Under the pieces are notes generated by a model. That model saw only the letters and a program-made list of their open reading frames with translations. It was not told the DNA's origin and did no database searches. The position numbers and the translations under genes were made by a program. From contig NZ_AP019365.1 in the NCBI RefSeq assembly GCF_033095865.1, positions 1,461,501 to 1,525,500 of the forward strand: 64,000 bases of DNA. Reading direction: 5' to 3'. Shown here in pieces: positions 52,205 to 61,041 of this stretch; positions within the stretch are counted from its first letter, which is position 1; every line of letters starts with the position of its first letter. Source of the DNA: Pseudomonas sp. KU43P (GTDB taxonomy: Bacteria; Pseudomonadota; Gammaproteobacteria; Pseudomonadales; Pseudomonadaceae).

Positions 52205-53164
52205 TCAAAGATCAAGCACCAACCGCCGGCTCTTGCACCCGGACACACACACCATCATCGATCGGTTCGCCGCTCGTTCGGCCTTGGTCAGCACGCCATC
52301 GCGGTGGTCCACGTCGCCGTCCAGCACCCGCGTCTCGCAAGAGCCGCACACTCCCTCGCGGCAGCTGTGCTCGATGTCACAGCCCGCTTCGAGCAGTACA
52401 TCCAGCAGGTTCAGCCCAGGCTCGACGGTCACGGTCTTGCCGGACTTGCTCAACTCGACGCTGTAGCTGGCTTGTGCATCTGCAGACGGCTCCACCTGCA
52501 CGGCGGTGAAGCGCTCGATATGCGCATGCGGGTAGCCCAGCCGTTCGCAGGCCTGCTCGAAGGCATCCAGCATCGGCGTCGGCCCGCAGCAGTAGAAGTG
52601 CGTATCGGCAGGGCGACCCTGCAGGTAGCCGGCCAGGTCCGGCAGGCCGCCCTTTTCGTCGTTGAAGTGAGAGATCACCTTGGCACCAAGCCCGCTGATC
52701 TCCTCCAGCAGCGCGGCTTCGGCGCGCGAGCGGGCGCAGTAGATCAACTCGGCCGAACGCCCCATGGCCAGCAACTGGCGGAACATGCAGTAGATCGGCG
52801 TGATGCCGATGCCGCCGGCCACCAGCACGCTGTGGCTGGCGCGGGTGTCGAGGGCGAAGTTGTTGCGCGGCGGGGAGATCTGCAACTGCGTACCCACCCG
52901 CAGTTGCTCGTGAACATAGCGCGAGCCCCCGCGGCTGGCGCGGTCACGCAGGATGCCGACCACATAGCGGCCCTGGTCGCTCGGCGCGTTCAGCAGCGAG
53001 TAGCTGCGCACCAGGCCGTTGGGCAGGTGCAGGTCGATGTGCGAGCCGGCCTCGAACGGCGCGAACACGGTATCGCCCCAAGGGCGCAGCTCGACGCTGA
53101 TGATGCCTTCGGCTTCATGGCGCAGGGTATGCACCAACGCGCTGATGGTGGAGGAGTTGGACAT
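52205..53164 (-). CDS. PDR/VanB-family oxygenase reductase (FMN, NAD, 2Fe-2S)
   Basis: 319 residues in the phthalate dioxygenase reductase order. The FMN domain has RSYSLLNAPSDQGRYVVGIL, the NAD domain has VLVAGGIGITPIYCMF and FYCCGPTPMLDAFEQACERL. The C-terminal plant-type ferredoxin carries CDIEHSCREGVCGSCETRVL with the last cysteine in MMVCVSGC. It passes electrons from NADH to the Rieske oxygenase encoded just upstream. It is the last gene of the operon, before the terminator. Confidence 0.95.
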   Translation of the reverse strand: MSNSSTISALVHTLRHEAEGIISVELRPWGDTVFAPFEAGSHIDLHLPNGLVRSYSLLNAPSDQGRYVVGILRDRASRGGSRYVHEQLRVGTQLQISPPRNNFALDTRASHSVLVAGGIGITPIYCMFRQLLAMGRSAELIYCARSRAEAALLEEISGLGAKVISHFNDEKGGLPDLAGYLQGRPADTHFYCCGPTPMLDAFEQACERLGYPHAHIERFTAVQVEPSADAQASYSVELSKSGKTVTVEPGLNLLDVLLEAGCDIEHSCREGVCGSCETRVLDGDVDHRDGVLTKAERAANRSMMVCVSGCKSRRLVLDL

Positions 53165-53178
53165 CGGTCACCTCAAGT

Positions 53179-54213
53179 TCAGGCCAGTTGCCGGGTTTCG
53201 ATCAGGGCCAGTTGTTCCTTGGCCTTGCTTTTGAGGTAACGGCGCAGGCGCACCACGCCCAGGTCGTGCTGGTACAGGTTTTCGCGCTGGTTGGCGTCGA
53301 ACTCCATGAATTCCAGCAGCACCCGGTCCTGCTCCAGCACCGCCCAGTGGCGCGCCTCCAGGCGGTTCTTGTAAAGGAAGCGCCAGGTGTCGCGCTGCCA
53401 GCCGGTCAACGGCCGTGCGCGCCAGTGGAAAACCGCCGACAGCGCGCGGCTGCTCGGGGTGTAGCTGCCGATGATGGTGAAGTTGCCGCCTGGGCCACCG
53501 GTCTTCGGGTAGGGGATTTCCAAACGCAGCCAGTGGCAGCCGTTATCGAGGAATTCGGTCCAGTCGAAGTTGACCCCGCGCTGGCCTTCCTTCTCGAAGA
53601 AGAAGCCTTGTTCGGTGTCGCGGGTGACGAACTTGGCGGTGGCTTCGCCCTCGCTCATGGAGTGCGACATCTTGTGCAGGTAGGTGCCGTGCATCGGGTC
53701 CATGACGTTGTCGAGCACGTAGCGGTAATCACCTTTCCACTCGGTGTAGCAGAGGAAGCTGCTCCACTCGGGCGAGGTCAGCTGCTCGGGCAGCACCAGC
53801 TCGGGCGGTGTGTCCAGGTGCGGGTCGGTGGCGTTGAACAGGAAGATCGCGCCGGCGGCCTCGCGGGTATGGAACATTCGCGTCGGGCGGCTGCCTTCGA
53901 GCTTGCAGCCCGGGCTGCCCGGCACCTTGGTAACGGTGCCGTCGCAGCGCACTTCGACGCCGTGGTAAGGGCATTGCAGGCGGTCGCCCAGCACCGGCCC
54001 CTGGGACAGCGGGGCACCACGGTGCGGGCAGTGGTCTTCGAGGGCGTGGACGCTGCCATCGTTGTCGCGCCACAGGGCGATCTTGTAGCCCAGGCGGCGA
54101 ATCGAGACGGGTTTTTCGCTCAGCAGCTCCGACGGCAAGACCGGGAACCAGAGGTCTTTCAGGCCATTGGCCAGGTGTTGTTCAACAGGGTCGACGGTGA
54201 TGTGCATGTTCAT
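53179..54213 (-). CDS. Rieske-type ring-hydroxylating oxygenase (single alpha component)
   Basis: 344 residues. The Rieske cluster is bound by C62-H64 (HCPHRGAPLSQG) and C81-H84 (CPYHG). The mononuclear iron site is DNVMDPMHGTYLHKMSH near residue 170 (D-x2-H-x4-H). No beta-subunit gene is present, so it is of the alpha-only, VanA/phthalate-oxygenase type that often performs O- or N-demethylation or hydroxylation. It lies 15 bases upstream of its reductase. The substrate is unknown. Confidence 0.93.
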   Translation of the reverse strand: MNMHITVDPVEQHLANGLKDLWFPVLPSELLSEKPVSIRRLGYKIALWRDNDGSVHALEDHCPHRGAPLSQGPVLGDRLQCPYHGVEVRCDGTVTKVPGSPGCKLEGSRPTRMFHTREAAGAIFLFNATDPHLDTPPELVLPEQLTSPEWSSFLCYTEWKGDYRYVLDNVMDPMHGTYLHKMSHSMSEGEATAKFVTRDTEQGFFFEKEGQRGVNFDWTEFLDNGCHWLRLEIPYPKTGGPGGNFTIIGSYTPSSRALSAVFHWRARPLTGWQRDTWRFLYKNRLEARHWAVLEQDRVLLEFMEFDANQRENLYQHDLGVVRLRRYLKSKAKEQLALIETRQLA

Positions 54214-54233
54214 CTTGTTTTACCTCCGGAGGG

Positions 54234-54461
54234 TCATTCGCCCAGCCGTGCCATCAGGGTTTCAAAGGCTTCTTCGGTCCATTCTCCGCGGGTGAGCGGG
54301 CAGGGTGGGCCGGCCAGGTTGAGGTGGGCGAGCAATTCGCCAAGCTCGCTCACGCCATTGCCGTAGGCGCGTTCGATCGAGTCGCCGAGCAGGTCCTCGA
54401 ACGGCGTGCTGGGGCGTTTGCGTGCCTGGTGGGGCTGCAGGTAAACCTCGGTTGTGCTCAT
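54234..54461 (-). CDS. 75-residue helical protein of the oxygenase operon
   Basis: Short acidic protein: MSTTEVYLQPHQARKRPSTP, then FEDLLGDSIERAYGNGVSEL and WTEEAFETLMARLGE. Predicted all-helical, with a possible HTH-like C-terminal half. Similar small genes occur beside Rieske oxygenases and are annotated as recombinase-like helix proteins; no recombinase catalytic residues exist. ATG 54461 has GAGGT before it. It sits between the VOC protein and the oxygenase, and is probably a partner or assembly factor of the oxygenase. That role is inference. Confidence 0.65.
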   Translation of the reverse strand: MSTTEVYLQPHQARKRPSTPFEDLLGDSIERAYGNGVSELGELLAHLNLAGPPCPLTRGEWTEEAFETLMARLGE

Positions 54462-54471
54462 GGGATCGACC

Positions 54472-55440
54472 TCAATCTTGTTTGGGCTTGTCAGTGAGGA
54501 ATTTGCCTTGCGGCGCTTCGGCGTGCTGCTGGCGCCGGGTGTTGCCATCGATGCCGCCGGCGATCGCCCATTCGGCGAACACCGTCGGGCCGGGTTCGAA
54601 CTCGCGCGGCTGCCATTCGCCGGTCAGTTGGTCTTCGTCGGCGTAGTACTCGACCAGCGCGCCGGCGGGGTTCTTGAAGTACCAGAAGAACGCCGACGAC
54701 ACCGGGTGACGGCCAGGGCCGATCTCGGTGGCCCAGCCGCAGCGTGAGATGTGCATGCCGCCGCCGAACACCTCGTGCAGATCGCGCACGGTGAACGCCA
54801 CGTGGTTGAGGCCGGCGCGCGGGGCTGGCAGTTGCAGCATGAACAGGTCGTGGTGGCCACCCTCCTCGGCGGTGCGCAGGAAGGCGCCGCGGTTGGGGTA
54901 GCGGTCCGAGGCCTGGAAGCCGAAACGTTCGTGGTAGAACGCTTCGCAGGCATTGACGTCTTTCACGAAGAACACCACATGGCCCACTTCGATGGGCGTG
55001 GCGCGTTCGTAGACGGGGGCTGGCTTGTTGATGCGGCCCTTGGTCTGCCAGGTGTTGTGGCCGCTGCACTCAAGGTCCAGGGCGCGCTTGCGGGTGACCT
55101 GCAGGCGGATCGCCAGGCCGTTGGGGTCGGTGCAGCCGATGCGGCCGTTGCCTTCGACGAAACCAGGGTCGTTGGCGATGCGCTGGCTGTACAGTGCAAG
55201 GTCGGCCTGGCTTTCGACGCCCCACACCACTTCGCGCACGGTCGAGCCGGGCTCGATCGCTGGCGGCAGGCCGGGTTTGTCGATGGCCGCCAGCACCACA
55301 CGGCAGCCGTTGAGGGTTTCGAAGATCACTTCGTCTGGCTGCTCGCTGACCTTGTTCAGGCCCCAGTCGGCGAAGAAGCGCGCGCAGGTGGCGAGGTCTT
55401 CTACGCCGTAGGTGACTTCATCGATGCCCAGTACGCTCAT
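54472..55440 (-). CDS. VOC-superfamily protein, extradiol-dioxygenase-like
   Basis: 322 residues in two glyoxalase modules. The second has the metal ligands H in EVGHVVFFVKDV, H in GLNHVAFTVRDLHEV, and E in ALVEYYADEDQ, matching type I extradiol dioxygenases and their relatives. The first module lacks an obvious ligand set. It would cleave a catecholic intermediate or isomerise a product. The start ATG 55440 overlaps the stop of the aldehyde dehydrogenase (ATGA). Confidence 0.83.
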   Translation of the reverse strand: MSVLGIDEVTYGVEDLATCARFFADWGLNKVSEQPDEVIFETLNGCRVVLAAIDKPGLPPAIEPGSTVREVVWGVESQADLALYSQRIANDPGFVEGNGRIGCTDPNGLAIRLQVTRKRALDLECSGHNTWQTKGRINKPAPVYERATPIEVGHVVFFVKDVNACEAFYHERFGFQASDRYPNRGAFLRTAEEGGHHDLFMLQLPAPRAGLNHVAFTVRDLHEVFGGGMHISRCGWATEIGPGRHPVSSAFFWYFKNPAGALVEYYADEDQLTGEWQPREFEPGPTVFAEWAIAGGIDGNTRRQQHAEAPQGKFLTDKPKQD

Positions 55441-56915
55441 TGCCCTGCCTCCACGCCGGCCCAGGCCAGCGGTTGTTGGTTCATGCCCCAGTAGAGGCTC
55501 TTCTGTTCCATGTACTGCAGGATGCCCAGGCGGCCTTTTTCGCGGCCCAGGCCGCTGTCACGCCAGCCGCCGAACGGCGTCGAGATGGAAAACTGCTTGT
55601 AGGTGTTGATCCATACCGTGCCGGCTTGCAGCCTGCGGCCCAGGGCCCAGGCGCGTTTGTAGTCGCGGCTCCAGATGCCGGCGGCGAGGGCGTAGAGGCT
55701 GTCGTTGGCCTGGGCCAGCAGTTCTTCTTCGCTGTCGAACGGCATTGCCACCAGTACCGGGCCGAAGATTTCTTCCTGGCACACCTGCTGGTGGTTGGCC
55801 AGGCCTTCGAGGATGGTGGGCGGATAGAAATAGCCCGCGCCACTCGGGCGCTCGCCGCCCAGACGCAGGCGGCCACCTTCGGCCAGGCCCAGGGCCACGT
55901 AGCGCTCCACCGATTCGCGGTGGGCGGCGCTGATCAGCGGGCCCATCTGCGTGCGCTCGTCGGCCGGGTCGCCCAGGCGCAGTTGCGCGGCGGCGGCTGT
56001 CAGGCGCGCCATGAACGGCTCGTACAGGGCGCGCGCGACGAACAACCGGGAGCCGGCGATGCAGGCCTCGCCGGAGGAGCTGAAGATGCCGTAGAGCACG
56101 CCGGCGACCGCGTGATCGAGGTCGGCGTCGTCGAGGACGATGGTCGGCGACTTGCCGCCCAGCTCCAGCGACACCGGCATCATCTTGTCGGCGGCAATAT
56201 GGGCGATGTGCTTGCCGGTGCGGGTGCCACCGGTGAACGACACGCGCTTGACCAGCGGGTGGCGGGTCAGGGCATCACCGAGCAGCGAGCCCTTGCCCGG
56301 CAGCACGCTGACCAGGCCCTTGGGCAACCCGGCTTCTTCGCAGATGCGCGCCAGTTGCAGGGCCAGCAAAGGCGTGATTTCCGCCGGCTTGATCACCACC
56401 GCATTGCCGCCGGCCAGGGCCGGGGCAACCTTCTGCGCTTCGCTGGCGATCGGCGAGTTCCACGGGGTGATGGCCGCGACCACGCCCATCGGCTCGTACA
56501 CGCTCATGCTGACGAAATCGCCGCGCGACGGGGTGATGGTTTCTTCCAGCGTCTCGCAGGCAGCGGCGAAGAACTGGAAGGTGCCGGCCGCGCTGGCGAC
56601 CAGGGCACGGGTTTCGTTGATCGGTTTGCCGTTGTCCTGGCGCTGCAGTTGCGCCAGTTCCTCGGCGCGTTCGCGGATCAGTCCGGCAATGCGATACAGC
56701 ACGGCGGCGCGTTCGTGCGGTTTGCGCTGGGCCCAGCCGCTGTGCAGGAAGGCCTGGTGCGCGCCCTGCACGGCGGCCTCGACATCGTCCAGGCTGGCGG
56801 CGTTTAGCCAGGCCACTGGCTCGCCGGAGGCCGGGTAGCAGGTGGCGTAGCGTTCGCCGCCGCCCAGGCGCCAGGTGCCGGCGATGCAGATGGGTAAGGT
56901 CTGTTCCAGAGTCAT
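55437..56915 (-). CDS. aldehyde dehydrogenase of the aromatic cluster
   Basis: 492 residues. WNSPIASEAQKVAPALAGGN binds the cofactor, VSLELGGKSPTIVLDDADLD carries the general base, and FSSSGEACIAGSRLFVARAL the catalytic cysteine. FKQFSISTPFGGWRDSGLGR-like C-terminal sequence is normal for NAD-dependent members acting on aromatic or semialdehyde substrates. ATG 56915 is used; an upstream in-frame start overlaps the preceding gene. It is 11 bases after the aspartate-dehydrogenase-like gene. Confidence 0.9.
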   Translation of the reverse strand: MTLEQTLPICIAGTWRLGGGERYATCYPASGEPVAWLNAASLDDVEAAVQGAHQAFLHSGWAQRKPHERAAVLYRIAGLIRERAEELAQLQRQDNGKPINETRALVASAAGTFQFFAAACETLEETITPSRGDFVSMSVYEPMGVVAAITPWNSPIASEAQKVAPALAGGNAVVIKPAEITPLLALQLARICEEAGLPKGLVSVLPGKGSLLGDALTRHPLVKRVSFTGGTRTGKHIAHIAADKMMPVSLELGGKSPTIVLDDADLDHAVAGVLYGIFSSSGEACIAGSRLFVARALYEPFMARLTAAAAQLRLGDPADERTQMGPLISAAHRESVERYVALGLAEGGRLRLGGERPSGAGYFYPPTILEGLANHQQVCQEEIFGPVLVAMPFDSEEELLAQANDSLYALAAGIWSRDYKRAWALGRRLQAGTVWINTYKQFSISTPFGGWRDSGLGREKGRLGILQYMEQKSLYWGMNQQPLAWAGVEAGQ

Positions 56916-56925
56916 TGGCAGTCCC

Positions 56926-57729
56926 CTAGATGGAAATGGCATGGGCGTGGTTGCCGAGGGCGCGCACCACGCTGTAGACAGTCAGTGCCGAAGTCTTCGG
57001 GTTGGCCGCCAGCGGCTTGCCGCGCAGGCTCATCTCGAAGCGGCCGAAGGCGCCGCGGGCTTCGACCTGGTGCACGTTCTCCTCGCTCAGCGGGTCGGCG
57101 ATCAGGGTCACGCGGGTGCGGTCCAGGCCCAACCCCGCCAGCGACAGCGTGGCGGCGACGTTGGCGTTCTTCGGGTACAGCCGCGCTGCCTCGCGGGCGC
57201 TGCCGTCGAAGATCACCATCGCCTCGCCCAGCGTGTCCAGGTTGCAGACCTGCTCGGCTGGGGTGTTCTTCCAGGCCCGCGCCGGCTTGCGGCCGATGTA
57301 GGTGACCGCATCCAGGCCGCCGACCTTGGCCGCCGACAGCGCATCGATGCCGCCAATGGCGCCAGGCAGCAACTCGATGCGCGTGTTGCCACGTGCCGCA
57401 GCCGCCTCCAGGCGCTCGACCAGGCCCGGCTCGGAGAGCGCGCCCACCGAGACGATCAGGCACGCGATACCGCGTTCCAGCGCCGGCAGCACGTGCTCTT
57501 CGATGGCCATGTGGCCGGCGCACTCGACCAGCAGGTCGGGGTGTGCATCGGCGGGCAGGGCGGTGAGTACCCTTGGCGGCTGGCGGAAGCTGGCCAGGCG
57601 CTGGCGCACCAGGTCTTCGGAGCCGGCCGAGGCGATCACCGCATCGACGCACAGTTGCGGGTCGTTCTCCAGCAGTTCGAGCACGCTGACGCCAATGGCG
57701 CCGCAGCCGATCATGGTGATATGCAACAT
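56926..57729 (-). CDS. aspartate-dehydrogenase-like oxidoreductase
   Basis: 267 residues. MIGCGAIGVSVLELLENDPQ is the NAD-binding motif; LVECAGHMAIEEHVLPALER, LLPGAIGGIDALSAAKVGG and ANVAATLSLAGLGLDRTRVT match the L-aspartate dehydrogenase/NadX fold. In NAD synthesis it would form iminoaspartate, but no nad genes are near, so in this cluster it may act on an amino or imino acid produced by the pathway. The reaction is open. Confidence 0.8.
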   Translation of the reverse strand: MLHITMIGCGAIGVSVLELLENDPQLCVDAVIASAGSEDLVRQRLASFRQPPRVLTALPADAHPDLLVECAGHMAIEEHVLPALERGIACLIVSVGALSEPGLVERLEAAAARGNTRIELLPGAIGGIDALSAAKVGGLDAVTYIGRKPARAWKNTPAEQVCNLDTLGEAMVIFDGSAREAARLYPKNANVAATLSLAGLGLDRTRVTLIADPLSEENVHQVEARGAFGRFEMSLRGKPLAANPKTSALTVYSVVRALGNHAHAISI

Positions 57730-57739
57730 GGCGATGTCC

Positions 57740-59422
57740 TCAGGCCGTGGCCTTCTGCGCCTTGGTTTCGCTGTTGGGCGGGCCGGCGAACTGGGTGGCG
57801 AAGCCGCCGACGCTGAGCATGTCGACTTCCAGCAGGAACGGGCCTTGCTCGCCCAGGGCGCCTTCGAGCACGTTGCCGAAATTGTTGAGGTCGCTGACCA
57901 GGCCATGGCGCAGGCCGAGCGACTCGGCGAGCTTGGCGTAGTCCGGGGTGTGCAGTTCGACATAGGCATGACGGGCGCCGTAGATGGCGTCCTGGATGTT
58001 GCGGATCACACCGTAGCGCTGGTCGTTCATCAGCAGGATGACCACGTTGGCGTTCTCCTGCACCAGGGTCGCCAGCTCACCCAGGTTGAGGATGAAGCCA
58101 CCGTCGCCGGCCAGGGCGAACACCTTGCGCCCGGGGGCGGTTTCCGCCGCTGCCACCGCTGCGCCGATGCCCATTGCCAGGCCTTGGCCGATACCGCCAC
58201 CGAGGGCGTGCACGCCCGACAGCGGGTGGTACAGGTTGAGCAGGCGGTTGCCCCAGATGCTGTTGGACAAGGTCACGTCGCGCACCCAGGTGAAGTTGCG
58301 CCCGGTCTGCGCCTGCAACTGCTCGACCAGCGCTGAGTACGGGCCCAGGTCGGCAACCAGTTGCTTGCGTGCCTGTTCACGCACGGCCTTGAGCTCAGGC
58401 AGGAAGTTCGGGTCGATATTCAGGCGGCCCTGCAGGCGGTCGGCCAGGCCTTCCAGGGCCAGCGCGGCATCGCCGCAGATGAACAGGTCGCTGGGGTAGC
58501 TGCGGCCTTCGATGGCCGGGTTGACGTCGATGCGCAAGGTGGTGCGCGGCAGCTTCAGGGCGTACTTGAATGTCTCGTTGCTGCGCAGGCGCGAGCCGGC
58601 CACCACCAGGGCATCGCAGGTCTGCATGAAGCCTTCGACCAGCTTGTTCTGCGAGAAGGCGCCCAGGCAGCGGGCGTCGTCTTCGTTGACCACGCCGCGG
58701 CCCTGGGTCGAGGTGATCACGCCGACGCCCATGTCGAGCAGACGCTTGACCTGCGCGCCGGCATGCCGGGCGCCACCGCCCAGCCACAGCAGCGGGCGGG
58801 TGGCGCTGGCCAGGCGCTCGGCGACCAGGTCGAGTGCTTCGGCGGCCGGCGCGGCGACCGGAATCGGCAGCGGCGACAGGTCGGTCGGCATGGGGATGAA
58901 GGCCGACTGGATATCGATCGGGATCTCCACGCTGACCGGGCCGGTGGGGGCGGTCAGGGCGGTCTGCACGGCGAGCTTCAGGGTGCTCAGCGCGGTCTCC
59001 ACGCTGCGCACGCGGAAGGCCGCCTTGGACACTGCCTTGAGCATGGTCAGCTGGTCGCGTGCTTCGTGGATGTAGGCCAGCTCCTGGTCCAGATAGGGGG
59101 TTTCGATCTGCCCGGTGAGGTGCAGCAGCGGGGTGCCGGCGGTCAGTGCCTCGACCATGGCCCCGGCAGCATTGCCGGCTGCAGTGCCGGTGGAGGTCAG
59201 GCAAACGCCCAGGCCACCGCTGCTGCGGGCATAGGCGTCGGCCATGTTGGTCGCCCCGGCTTCGCCGCGGGCCATGACGAAGCGGATGTTGCCGCGCACG
59301 GCGAAGGCATCGAGGATCGGCATGTTGTGGATCGAGATCACCCCGAACGCCGCCTTGACGTCGCATTGCTCGAGGAACGCGGTGATGACGGCACCGACGG
59401 TGACAGTGTTTTCGTTACGCAT
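57740..59422 (-). CDS. thiamine-diphosphate-dependent enzyme (acetolactate synthase/benzoylformate decarboxylase family)
   Basis: 560 residues. VMARGEAGATNMADAYARSS contains the cofactor-activating glutamate, and GDGGFILNLGELATLVQENA with LMNDQRYGVIRN forms the GDG-x-NDQ thiamine diphosphate and metal site. VSVEIPIDIQSAF separates the domains. It probably decarboxylates or carboligates a 2-oxoacid intermediate. Its ATG at 59422 overlaps the end of the SDR gene by 8 bases. Exact activity cannot be read. Confidence 0.87.
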   Translation of the reverse strand: MRNENTVTVGAVITAFLEQCDVKAAFGVISIHNMPILDAFAVRGNIRFVMARGEAGATNMADAYARSSGGLGVCLTSTGTAAGNAAGAMVEALTAGTPLLHLTGQIETPYLDQELAYIHEARDQLTMLKAVSKAAFRVRSVETALSTLKLAVQTALTAPTGPVSVEIPIDIQSAFIPMPTDLSPLPIPVAAPAAEALDLVAERLASATRPLLWLGGGARHAGAQVKRLLDMGVGVITSTQGRGVVNEDDARCLGAFSQNKLVEGFMQTCDALVVAGSRLRSNETFKYALKLPRTTLRIDVNPAIEGRSYPSDLFICGDAALALEGLADRLQGRLNIDPNFLPELKAVREQARKQLVADLGPYSALVEQLQAQTGRNFTWVRDVTLSNSIWGNRLLNLYHPLSGVHALGGGIGQGLAMGIGAAVAAAETAPGRKVFALAGDGGFILNLGELATLVQENANVVILLMNDQRYGVIRNIQDAIYGARHAYVELHTPDYAKLAESLGLRHGLVSDLNNFGNVLEGALGEQGPFLLEVDMLSVGGFATQFAGPPNSETKAQKATA

Positions 59423-60212
59423 GGCGGGACAGGCCTCCGGATACATCGATATGACTGCCAGTGGTGTAGGCCGACAGGGGCGAAGCCAGGAACAGGATCG
59501 CCTGCGCCGCTTCCTTCGGCAGGCCAAGGCGGCCCAAGGGGATTTGTTTGCGTTGCGCCAGTTGCGCGGTCCATTGCGACCAGTCCAGCTCGCGCGCTTC
59601 GCGGGCTTCGAAGCGGCGCCGCCATTGCCCGGATTCGACCAGGCCGATGAGGATGCCGTTGACCCGGATGCCGTGTTCGGCGAATTCGAAGGCCATCGAG
59701 CGCACCAGGTTCTTCAGCCCGGCGCGAGCGGCCGAGGTGGCGACCATGTGGGGCTCGGGCTGGCTGGCCAGCAGCGAGTTGACGCAGACGATCGAGGCGT
59801 TCGCTTGCCCCTGCAGTTGCGCCATGAAGGCGCGTACCGGGTGGATGACCGAGAAGAACTTGAGCTGCAGTTCATCGCTCCAGGCCTGGTCGGTGGTGTC
59901 GGCGAAGGTCGACACACGGCCTTGGCCGGCGTTGTTGACCAGCACCTGGGCCGGGCCGAGCGCTTCCAGGCTGGCGGCGGCGAAGGCCTGCACGGAGGAG
60001 GCGTCGAGCACGTCGCAGACCTGGGCCAGCAGGCGTGCCTCGGGGAAGTGTTCGCGCAGCCGCGCTTCGGCGCTGCGCAGGCGTTCTTCGTTGCGCCCGC
60101 AGAAGGCCACCCGGGCACCGGCTTCGAGCAGCAGTTCGACGCAGGCGTAGCCGATACCGGACGAACCGCCGGTGACGATCACGGTGCTGTCTTGCAGTTG
60201 GTAAGGGTTCAT
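59415..60212 (-). CDS. SDR-family oxidoreductase with altered active-site residues
   Basis: 265 residues. TVIVTGGSSGIGYACVELLL is the NAD(P)-binding motif and VLVNNAGQGRVSTFAD the NNAG motif. The catalytic serine is in CVNSLLASQPEP. Where most SDRs have YxxxK, this protein reads ATSAARAGLKNL, so the tyrosine is threonine and the lysine arginine. It may be inactive as a dehydrogenase or belong to a divergent subgroup. It starts 2 bases from the IclR stop. Confidence 0.85.
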   Translation of the reverse strand: MNPYQLQDSTVIVTGGSSGIGYACVELLLEAGARVAFCGRNEERLRSAEARLREHFPEARLLAQVCDVLDASSVQAFAAASLEALGPAQVLVNNAGQGRVSTFADTTDQAWSDELQLKFFSVIHPVRAFMAQLQGQANASIVCVNSLLASQPEPHMVATSAARAGLKNLVRSMAFEFAEHGIRVNGILIGLVESGQWRRRFEAREARELDWSQWTAQLAQRKQIPLGRLGLPKEAAQAILFLASPLSAYTTGSHIDVSGGLSRHA

Positions 60213-60213
60213 G

Positions 60214-61041
60214 TTAGTCCCTCATCAACGCAGTGACGCGGCCGTGGCCTGCGTTGGGCGTGTAGTTGAGCAGCCGCGACAGCTCATCGGCGCTGGTGCG
60301 GACCTGCCCCAGCAGGTTGTCGAAATTGACATGGCCGATCTGCACGGTCGGGATGGTCAGGCCGAGCGCCGCGACCACCTGGCCGCTGGCATCGCGCACG
60401 GGGGCTGCGACCGTGGAGATGGTCGACTCGAAGAAGCCTTCGCCGCTGACATAGCCGCGCAGGCGATCGGCCTGGACCAGGTCGAACAGCTCCAGCACGG
60501 TCTTCGGCGTGCACGGCGAAAACTGTTCCAGATGTTCCTCGGGGTAGAGCTCGCGCAATTCGCCCAGGCTCAGGTCAGCCAGCAGGATGCGCCCCAGTAC
60601 CGTGGCGTGGGCCGGCAGGCGGGTGCCGACGGTGACGGCGCTGGAGAACACCGAGGGTGGCGAGACCTTGGCCACGTAGACGATCGAGCGGCCGTCGCGC
60701 ACCACCAGGTTGCTGGGGTAGTTGAGGTGATCGCACAGTCGGGCCAGCAACGGTTGGCCAAGCTCGGTCAGTTCCAGCGAGGCCAGGTATTCGAAACCCA
60801 GGCGCAGTACCGACATGCCCAGGCGGTACTCGTTGCCGCTGCGGGTGACGAAGCCCATGGTTTCCAGGGTGGTCAGCAGGCGGAAGATGGTCGAGCGTGG
60901 CAGCGACAGGCGCCGCGCCAGTTCGGGGGCGGTCAGGGTGCGGTTCTGCCGGCTGAATTCGCACAGCAGCAGCAGGCCGCGTTCCAGGCCGGGGACAATG
61001 TACTTGTCCTGGTTTTCCTTCAACGGATCCATATCGTTCAT
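60214..61041 (-). CDS. IclR-family transcriptional regulator
   Basis: 275 residues. Winged helix: LTAPELARRLSLPRSTIFRL; effector domain from about residue 90 with RLPAHATVLGRILLADLSLG and GEGFFESTISTVAAPVRDAS, GQVVAALGLTIPTVQIGHVN. The gene lies inside the operon, overlapping the alpha/beta hydrolase stop by 4 bases. It probably controls the cluster by feedback. Confidence 0.9.
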   Translation of the reverse strand: MNDMDPLKENQDKYIVPGLERGLLLLCEFSRQNRTLTAPELARRLSLPRSTIFRLLTTLETMGFVTRSGNEYRLGMSVLRLGFEYLASLELTELGQPLLARLCDHLNYPSNLVVRDGRSIVYVAKVSPPSVFSSAVTVGTRLPAHATVLGRILLADLSLGELRELYPEEHLEQFSPCTPKTVLELFDLVQADRLRGYVSGEGFFESTISTVAAPVRDASGQVVAALGLTIPTVQIGHVNFDNLLGQVRTSADELSRLLNYTPNAGHGRVTALMRD

